The translations under genes were made by a program, and so were the position numbers. A stretch of DNA of 64,000 bases, from positions 39,902 through 103,901 of the forward strand of contig CANJNI010000012.1 of NCBI GenBank assembly GCA_947475995.1, written 5' to 3'. A model generated the notes under the pieces. It saw nothing but the letters and a program-made list of their open reading frames with translations, did not search any database and had not been told where the DNA came from. How positions within the stretch are numbered: position 1 is the first letter of the stretch; every line of letters begins with the position of its first letter. The DNA is from Beijerinckiaceae bacterium. Its GTDB lineage: Bacteria > Pseudomonadota > Alphaproteobacteria > Rhizobiales > Beijerinckiaceae. This document shows positions 57,908 to 64,000 of the stretch, piece by piece.

Positions 57908-60310
57908 ATGGCCAAGCTAGTTGGACAGAACTTTATCCCGTACGACCTTGAGGCCCGCGTTACCGGCGCCGCAAAATACGCGGAAGATTTCCGCGCTGAA
58001 GGCATGGTCTTCTGTAAGATCCTGACCAGCCCGGTTCCGCACGCCCGCATTCGTCGCATCGACACCTCTGCCGCCTTGAAGATCAAGGGCGTTCTGGGCG
58101 TGCTGATGGCCGATGAAGTGCCGCAGTTCCCGCCGCCCCAGCCGCCGATTCTCGCCAAGGACGAAACCTTCTTCGTCGGTGAGCCGATCCTCGCTGTTGC
58201 AGCCGAGACCGAGCTGCTTTGCGCAGAGGCTATCGAGGCGATCAAGATCGACTTCGAAATGCTCCCCCATGTGACCGATCCGCTGGAAAGCCTTTTCCCG
58301 GGCGGTCCGAATGCTCGTTCGAACGGCAACGTCGCCGGCGCCCAGATCAACCTTCAGGTCGCCAAGTGGGACGCTGCCGATTTCGCGGCTTCCGGCGACG
58401 ACAAGCTGCCCATGGGCAAGCCCGCTGAAGAGTGGAAGTACGGAGACATTGACGCAGGTTTCAAGGCTTCGAAGCTCGTTATCGACGAGACCTTCGTGGC
58501 TGGCGGTCATTCCCATCATTCGATGGAGCCGCGCACGACCTTCGCTTACTGGCAGGGCGACAAGTGCTTCCTGCATGTATCGAACCAGAGCCACACGGCC
58601 GCTGTTCCGAACATTGCCCGTTTCGTCGGTATTCCGCCGGAAAATCTGGTCATGATCGCGGAGTTCTGCGGTGGCGGCTTCGGTTCCAAGATCGGCGGCT
58701 ACCCGAACATGGCGGTTGCAGCCCTCATGTCGAAGAAGCTGAAGCGTCCGGTCATGAACCGCCTGACGCGCGAAGACGAATACAGCATCGGTAGCGCGCG
58801 CCCGACCTTCCAGGGCCGTATCAAGATGGGCTTCCGTGAAGACGGCAAGCTTCTCGCTGCGGATCTGTATATCGTTCAGGAAAATGGCCCGTATCTCGGC
58901 GCTGGCGACTTCCGTAGCGCCGGTAATGCTCTGTCGATGGTTTATTCGCCAGAATCCATGCGCTGGCGCGGTATTCCGGTGCTGACGAACACGCCGCCGG
59001 TCGGCGCGTTCCGTGGTCCGGGTGAAAACCAGTTCACGGCTTCGATCGAGCCCATGCTCGACAAGGCGGCTCGTGCGTTGGGTGTCGACCGCGTCGCCAT
59101 CCGCTTGATGAACAGCCCGACCGCCACCAGCAAGATTGGTGCGGATCAGGCGCCTGTCACGAGCGCGTTCCTCAAGGACGCGACCGAGAAGGCCGCCCAG
59201 ATGTTCAACTGGGAAGAGCGCAAGAAGAAGTCCGGCCAGAAGAACGGGTCAAAAGTCACCGGTATCGGCATCGGGCAGGGGTATCACACCGCTGGTTCGA
59301 ACGGCTTTGACGGTCTGCTGCGTATCACCCCCGATGGAAAGCTGCACATCCATACCGGCGTCGGCAACCTCGGCACCCACTCGCACACAGCCACTGGCCG
59401 TGTTGCGGCTGAGTTGCTGAATTACGCCTGGACGAACACGGTCATGGAGCGCGGCGACAGCCGTCGTGGTCTTCCGTGGAACAGCAACCAGGCTGGTTCG
59501 CTCACCGCTTCGACACAGTCCCGCACCATGTACGTGGCTGCTGTGGCGATGAAGGCCCAGCTCACCGAAATCGCAGCTGCGATTTTGGGTGGCGCTGCCG
59601 CTGATTACGATCTCGGTGACGAGAAGGTCGTCAGCAAGGCCGACGCGACGAAGTCCATCACCTACGCACAGGCTGCGCAGAAGGCTATGGAACTCGGCGG
59701 CAAGTATGTCGGCAAGGAGCCCCCGAAGGACATCAATCCGGTCACGTTGGACGGTCTGCAGAAGATCGCCGGCACTGGCCTGATTGCAGTCGCCAAGGAC
59801 AGCCTGCCGCGCGTCGGTCTGACGCCCGGCCTGACCACCACGATGGCGGAAATCGAGCTGGATACGGAAACCGGCAAGATCAACATCGTCGAAATGGTCT
59901 GCGTGGCTGACTGCGGAACAGTCCTGCATCCGATGGGCCTCGCTGCCCAGATGCGCGGTGGTAACATCATGGGCATCGGTCAGGTCGCTCTCGAGCGTCG
60001 TGTCTATGATCCCAAGCTGGGTCTGCCGGCTGCCGGAAAGATCTATCAGGCAAAGCTGCCTTCGTTCCTTGACGTTCCCCGGAACATCAAGACCGCTGCG
60101 GTCGAGAAGCCTGATCCGTCAAATCCGATGGGTGTGAAGGGTGTCGGCGAACCTGTCGTGGGTTCTGGCGCCGGTGCGATCACCACCGCGATTGCTGACG
60201 CGCTTGGCGGTCATCTGTTTAACCGTACGCCGGTTTCGGCGGACATGATCCTCAATCATCTGGCCGGTCGCCCTCAGGCGCACAAGCCGCTGCAGATCAA
60301 TACGGTCTGA
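57908..60310 (+). CDS. Xanthine dehydrogenase/aldehyde oxidoreductase-family molybdopterin-binding large subunit
   Basis: RVTGAAKYAEDF, FCGGGFGSKIGG, GAFRGPGENQ, GVKGVGEPVVGSGAGAITTAIADALG. Confidence 0.93.
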   Translation: MAKLVGQNFIPYDLEARVTGAAKYAEDFRAEGMVFCKILTSPVPHARIRRIDTSAALKIKGVLGVLMADEVPQFPPPQPPILAKDETFFVGEPILAVAAETELLCAEAIEAIKIDFEMLPHVTDPLESLFPGGPNARSNGNVAGAQINLQVAKWDAADFAASGDDKLPMGKPAEEWKYGDIDAGFKASKLVIDETFVAGGHSHHSMEPRTTFAYWQGDKCFLHVSNQSHTAAVPNIARFVGIPPENLVMIAEFCGGGFGSKIGGYPNMAVAALMSKKLKRPVMNRLTREDEYSIGSARPTFQGRIKMGFREDGKLLAADLYIVQENGPYLGAGDFRSAGNALSMVYSPESMRWRGIPVLTNTPPVGAFRGPGENQFTASIEPMLDKAARALGVDRVAIRLMNSPTATSKIGADQAPVTSAFLKDATEKAAQMFNWEERKKKSGQKNGSKVTGIGIGQGYHTAGSNGFDGLLRITPDGKLHIHTGVGNLGTHSHTATGRVAAELLNYAWTNTVMERGDSRRGLPWNSNQAGSLTASTQSRTMYVAAVAMKAQLTEIAAAILGGAAADYDLGDEKVVSKADATKSITYAQAAQKAMELGGKYVGKEPPKDINPVTLDGLQKIAGTGLIAVAKDSLPRVGLTPGLTTTMAEIELDTETGKINIVEMVCVADCGTVLHPMGLAAQMRGGNIMGIGQVALERRVYDPKLGLPAAGKIYQAKLPSFLDVPRNIKTAAVEKPDPSNPMGVKGVGEPVVGSGAGAITTAIADALGGHLFNRTPVSADMILNHLAGRPQAHKPLQINTV

Positions 60311-60323
60311 GGAGAACCCGACC

Positions 60324-61322
60324 ATGCTCATCAAAGACATGATGCCGAACTTCGAATTGTTTCGGCCGGCGACACTGAAAGATGCGTTCGCTCTTCTCGA
60401 CCGTTACGGGAAGGATTCCTGGAAGATCGCCGGCGGCCACGACAGTCTGTCGTGGTTCAAGGAACGCGCCAAGCGTCCCAAGGCGGTTGTCGACATCAGC
60501 GCCCTTCCGGATATGAAGGGCGTCAAGGAAACTGCGGATGGCATTGAAATCGGGCCACTGACGACTCTTACCGAGTTGCAGAACAATCCGATCATCAAGG
60601 CTAAGTATCGGCTTCTGTCCGATGCTGCCGCCAAGGTGGCCAGCCCGCAGATTCGTCACGTTGGCACCGTCGGTGGAAACGTCTCCCAGGACGCTCGCTG
60701 TTGGTATTATCGTGGCGGCTTGCCCTGCTATCGCGCGGGTGGCAACACTTGCTTCGCCGACACGCCGGAAGGCGTGAACCGCGAACATGCCTTGTTCGAC
60801 ACCGATCGTTGCGTCACCGTCAATCCTTCGGATACTGCTCCCGCGTTCGTGGCGCTTGACGCCAAGTTCGTTGTTCGCAGCTCGAAAGGTGAGCGGGTTC
60901 TCAGCGCTAATGATTTCTTCATCGGACCGAAAATCGACATCACTCACTTGACGTCGATCCGTCCAGAAGAAATCCTTGTCGCGATCCGCGTTCCCAAGAC
61001 CTTTGCAGGCGCCAATTTCTACTTTGAGAAGGTGGCGGACCGGAATTCATGGGACTTCGCGCTCGTGAACGTGGCTGCGGCAATGATCGTCAAGAATGGC
61101 GCGATCGAAGAGTCCCGCATCGTTTGCGGTTCTGTTAGCGCGGTTCCGCGGCGTCTTCAGGCTGTTGAAGCGATTGTCAAGGGAAAGCCGCAGAATGCGG
61201 ATATCGCCAAGCTGGCTGGTCAGTCTGCGACGCGCGGCGCGCGCCCGCTGAACTACAACCAGTTCAAGATACCGCTGATGGCAAATCTCGTCACGCGCGC
61301 TGTGCGTGAAGCGAAGGCCTGA
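60324..61322 (+). CDS. FAD-binding subunit of the Mo enzyme, PaoB/4-hydroxybenzoyl-CoA-reductase-type with extra Cys loop
   Basis: FELFRPATLKDAFALLDRYG, GTVGGNVSQDARCWYYRGGLPCYRAGGNTCFADTPEGVNREHALFDTDRC. Confidence 0.88.
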   Translation: MLIKDMMPNFELFRPATLKDAFALLDRYGKDSWKIAGGHDSLSWFKERAKRPKAVVDISALPDMKGVKETADGIEIGPLTTLTELQNNPIIKAKYRLLSDAAAKVASPQIRHVGTVGGNVSQDARCWYYRGGLPCYRAGGNTCFADTPEGVNREHALFDTDRCVTVNPSDTAPAFVALDAKFVVRSSKGERVLSANDFFIGPKIDITHLTSIRPEEILVAIRVPKTFAGANFYFEKVADRNSWDFALVNVAAAMIVKNGAIEESRIVCGSVSAVPRRLQAVEAIVKGKPQNADIAKLAGQSATRGARPLNYNQFKIPLMANLVTRAVREAKA

Positions 61323-61330
61323 GGTCAGTA

Positions 61331-61495
61331 ATGGAGCTCTTTCGTTATTCCAGGTCGATCTATGGTGGTGACGGAACGTTGATCGGGGCCTCTTGGGACC
61401 TGTTCGGTTGGTTCGTTGCAGCCGCAGCCGCCTTCATTGTGGTTCACGCCGCTTTGAAAGCGTTTTCGGGAAATAGCAATCTGGATTCGCATTGA
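61331..61495 (+). CDS. Small single-TM protein (54 aa) between the FAD subunit and cytochrome b
   Basis: ATG GAG CTC ... TGA: MELFRYSRSIYGGDGTLIGASWDLFGWFVAAAAAFIVVHAALKAFSGNSNLDSH; below the ORF-track length cut-off; conserved-operon-like placement. Confidence 0.6.
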   Translation: MELFRYSRSIYGGDGTLIGASWDLFGWFVAAAAAFIVVHAALKAFSGNSNLDSH

Positions 61496-61513
61496 GTAAC
61501 GAGAGCTCTTTTA

Positions 61514-62191
61514 ATGCCTGTGTCTGAACTGAAAAAATCCGACGCGTCCGTTCCGGATAACGGACGCGTCGTCAGGCATCGCCTGATTGATAGAATCTAT
61601 CATTGGGTTATGGCTGCCGCTGTGTTCGCCCTTATGGGCACGGCCTTCATGCCGATTTTTGGCATCAAGTTCGAATGGTTGACCATTCACTGGGTGGCGG
61701 GAGTTGTGCTGGCATTTTGCGTTCTGATCCACATTGTCCGAGCTGTAATTTGGCAGGACCGCATGTCGATGGTGATTGATCGCACCGATTTTGCCAACGG
61801 CGCCAAGATCGTCAAACGGTCATTCGGTCAAAAGGTGCCATCTCCGATCAAGGCGGGCAAATACAATGGCTTGCAGAAGTTGTACCATCTTGGCGTAGCA
61901 TTTTTTATGCTGGCTATTATTGGCACCGGCCTTGCCATGTTGAGCAAGATCGACACTCCGTTCTGGAAACGTAATCCCTATTGGCTGGGCGATTCCGATT
62001 GGGGCACGATTTATACAATTCATGGTTTTGGCGCCATGTTTATGGTCAGCATGGTCATGATCCATGTCTACTTTGCGCTTCGTCCTGACGAATGGCATTT
62101 GACGCGCTCCATGTTCCGAGGCTGGATGTCCGGGAAGGAATACAAGGCTCACCACGACCCTGCTCGTTGGCCGGCCAGCGATTCGAAGTGA
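61514..62191 (+). CDS. Cytochrome b556-like subunit (formate dehydrogenase gamma/FdnI-type)
   Basis: RHRLIDRIYHWVMAAAVFALMGTAF, IHWVAGVVLAFCVLIHIVRAV, KLYHLGVAFFMLAIIGTGLAML, IHGFGAMFMVSMVMIHVYFALRPDEW (TM His ligands). Confidence 0.87.
   Translation: MPVSELKKSDASVPDNGRVVRHRLIDRIYHWVMAAAVFALMGTAFMPIFGIKFEWLTIHWVAGVVLAFCVLIHIVRAVIWQDRMSMVIDRTDFANGAKIVKRSFGQKVPSPIKAGKYNGLQKLYHLGVAFFMLAIIGTGLAMLSKIDTPFWKRNPYWLGDSDWGTIYTIHGFGAMFMVSMVMIHVYFALRPDEWHLTRSMFRGWMSGKEYKAHHDPARWPASDSK
61541..61570 (+). promoter_or_regulatory. Perfect 12-bp stem-loop inside the 5' end of the cytochrome b CDS
   Basis: GACGCGTCCGTT-ccggat-AACGGACGCGTC beginning 27 nt after the ATG at 61514; role unknown. Confidence 0.5.
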
Positions 62192-62252
62192 ATTTGCGCG
62201 TCTCCATGCGGAGACGGATAGAAACTGCATCGCGCGTTAAAGGATAATCGAC

Positions 62253-62666
62253 ATGGCCTCCGCATCGGACGGCGTAAGTCAGCTTGCTGCCGCAATCGAC
62301 ACAATCGAAGAAACCTATGAATATATGCTCGCCTATGCGGCCCAGGGGCGTCGTGTTGAGGAAGATGGTAGCAGCAGCAGTATTCGGGAATATCTGAATA
62401 AGTCGGTTGTTGCGCTCGACCTTGTTTGCACTTCAACGCCCGAGATGGCTGGTATTTCAGGTCAAAAAGCTATGGCTGACGCTGAACCCTTTCTTGCTGT
62501 CCTTCGGACGGATGCGAAAGCCGCACAGGCCGCAATCAAGTTCGTATTGTCTCAGCATTCGATTGGATCCCAGATCGTCGACAACCTCAATGCATCGATG
62601 CACGTGAGGGCTCTCCTGACGGATCTTTTCCTGCTTGATGAAGCCCTCAAGATAAGCGGACTATGA
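62253..62666 (+). CDS. Protein of unknown function, helical
   Basis: 137-aa ORF in operon-like position; MASASDGVSQLAAAIDTIEETYEYMLAYAAQGRRVEEDG...; no family recognised. Confidence 0.65.
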   Translation: MASASDGVSQLAAAIDTIEETYEYMLAYAAQGRRVEEDGSSSSIREYLNKSVVALDLVCTSTPEMAGISGQKAMADAEPFLAVLRTDAKAAQAAIKFVLSQHSIGSQIVDNLNASMHVRALLTDLFLLDEALKISGL

Positions 62667-62691
62667 CGAACAGTTCCAGCGCGAGGGCAGA

Positions 62692-63630
62692 GTGACGAGC
62701 GTCGATCCACTGCGTGTCGGAATTGTTGGTCTCGGAGCTTTCGGCTCACGCGTTGCGATGCGGTTGTTGTGGAATGGCTACCATACACTTGGAGTCTATG
62801 ACTGCAATGACATGACGTCTCGCCTTTTCAGCAATGAATATGGCGCGATGGGGCTGGGATCTCCCCGTATGGTCGCGCAAACCTGCGATGTGGTAATCAC
62901 CGTTTTGCCGACTGCCGATGCGCTCCGCGAGGTTTGTTTTGGCTGGGAAAGCATAGCAAAAGGCTTCGGCGGAAAAGGGCTTGTGATCGACCTGGGAGTT
63001 ACTGACCCGGTCGAAACCCAGTCTATCGCCAGAGAGTTCGCGGCTAAGGGTATCAGCTTTATTGATGCACCAGCCTTCGGTTCGCCGGCACAGGCGAAGG
63101 AGGGCGCACTTACGCTCGTGGTTGGAGGCGACGATGACGCTGTTGAAATAGTCAGTCCGATCCTCAACTGCTTGTCAAATCGCATGATCCGTGCCGGCGG
63201 CTCCGGCTCCGCTCAGGCAGCTAGCGCTATTGCAGATTATCTGCATGCCGCAGAACTACTGGCGACCAGCGAGGCAATTCGTCTCGGGACGCAGTTCGGC
63301 TTTCAGCCAGAAACTGTACTGGGCATATGCAATATTCTTGGTGGCGCCGGCCTGCAGGCCTTGATCAGCAAGGATCTCGTTACGCGTAAGTTTCAGTCAG
63401 GCCGAAAGCTTGGTCATGTTCAGCAGAACATTGCCATTGCATCGCACATGGCTTCAAAGTCCAGTATGGCTTTGCCTCTGCTTAGCGCAACCGGCAAAGC
63501 TTGGGCTGACGCCGAGAGTCAGTTTGGATTCGGTGCAGATCAAACCGAAATTCTGAAGTGGCTTGAAAAGATTGTCCCGTTTGACAATACCACCGTGAAA
63601 GACGCTCCAGTGGCCGAACCGATGGCCTGA
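62692..63630 (+). CDS. NAD(P)-dependent oxidoreductase, 3-hydroxyisobutyrate/6-phosphogluconate dehydrogenase superfamily
   Basis: VGIVGLGAFGSRVAMRLLWNGYHTLGVYD Rossmann fold, DAPAFGSPAQAKEGALTLVVGGD, GTG start. Confidence 0.87.
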   Translation: MTSVDPLRVGIVGLGAFGSRVAMRLLWNGYHTLGVYDCNDMTSRLFSNEYGAMGLGSPRMVAQTCDVVITVLPTADALREVCFGWESIAKGFGGKGLVIDLGVTDPVETQSIAREFAAKGISFIDAPAFGSPAQAKEGALTLVVGGDDDAVEIVSPILNCLSNRMIRAGGSGSAQAASAIADYLHAAELLATSEAIRLGTQFGFQPETVLGICNILGGAGLQALISKDLVTRKFQSGRKLGHVQQNIAIASHMASKSSMALPLLSATGKAWADAESQFGFGADQTEILKWLEKIVPFDNTTVKDAPVAEPMA

Positions 63631-63667
63631 TGGCATCGGCGGCGGGCTGGCTTGGGAGGCTATCACC

Positions 63668-64000
63668 ATGGATCGCTATATTCTCAGTGCAGCACTCTCA
63701 GCCTTGCTTATCTGCGGCGGCGTTGCTCTTGCTGACGATGCTTCGGACGCATTCGTTGCCGGTAAGACGAAAGCGTGTCCTTCGTGCGATTTGTCGGGAC
63801 TAGATTTTACCGGCAGGGACTTGTCTCGCTCGAAGCTTGAAAAGGCTAATCTGTCGGGTGCCAAGCTGTCCGGAGCGATCTTGTTTCGGAGCGTCATTCA
63901 GCGTGGTAATCTTTCCAAGGCGGATTTGTCGGATTCTGATCTGAATCGCCTCGATGGAAAATGGGCCGATTTTTCCGGGGCCAATTTTTCAAATTCGCTT
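63668..64000 (+). CDS. Secreted pentapeptide-repeat protein, truncated by window end
   Basis: Signal peptide then CPSCDLSGLDFTGRDLSRSKLEKANLSGAKLSGAILFRSVIQRGNLSKADLSDSDL; no stop before 64000. Confidence 0.82.
   Translation, partial: MDRYILSAALSALLICGGVALADDASDAFVAGKTKACPSCDLSGLDFTGRDLSRSKLEKANLSGAKLSGAILFRSVIQRGNLSKADLSDSDLNRLDGKWADFSGANFSNSL

Noticed and set aside
57908-60310. Aerobic CO dehydrogenase (CoxL)
   Set aside because: Active-site loop reads GAFRGPGENQ, lacking the form I AYXCSFR motif; subunit order and Tat export also differ
1-64000. CRISPR arrays, insertion sequences, prophage genes
   Set aside because: No regularly spaced repeats, transposase, integrase or phage structural genes seen by reading

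Overview
The window is a gene-dense, GC-rich alphaproteobacterial chromosome segment. It is probably Hyphomicrobiales, inferred from Irr, phasin, IalB-family, SdhE and ClpA/ClpS content. From 1 to about 45 kb it is mostly recognisable housekeeping and metabolic genes: glmU-glmS, an SbmA/BacA-like ABC protein, recG, sdhE, mfd, a malyl-CoA lyase-like gene, nnr, a multicopper oxidase, an isovaleryl-CoA dehydrogenase-like gene, azlCD, split chromate transporters, clpA-clpS, irr, a TctC/TauD cluster, tRNA-Leu, tig-clpP-clpX-lon and tRNA-Val. Two genes in this part look broken: an adenylate-forming enzyme gene with a 1-nt frameshift near 13.5 kb, and a DUF922-like HExxH protein gene with an in-frame TAG at 24047. 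Directly after tRNA-Val (44956-45031) the content changes to an accessory locus of about 18.7 kb that runs off the window end. It contains an ExbB/TolQ-like channel gene with an unusual membrane-anchored partner, a PQQ-system-type ABC transporter with a beta-propeller protein, a NosR-like flavo-iron-sulfur protein with ApbE, an orphan SoxCD pair, and a Sel1 protein. These are followed by a Tat-exported three-subunit xanthine-dehydrogenase-family Mo enzyme with a small one-TM protein (absent from the ORF track), a cytochrome b, a protein of unknown family, an NAD-binding dehydrogenase and a pentapeptide protein. I saw no nosZ, soxXYZAB, PQQ dehydrogenase or TonB/TolA in the window. This locus is the best candidate for an undescribed periplasmic redox system. 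All family calls are from reading the sequence; no searches were run.
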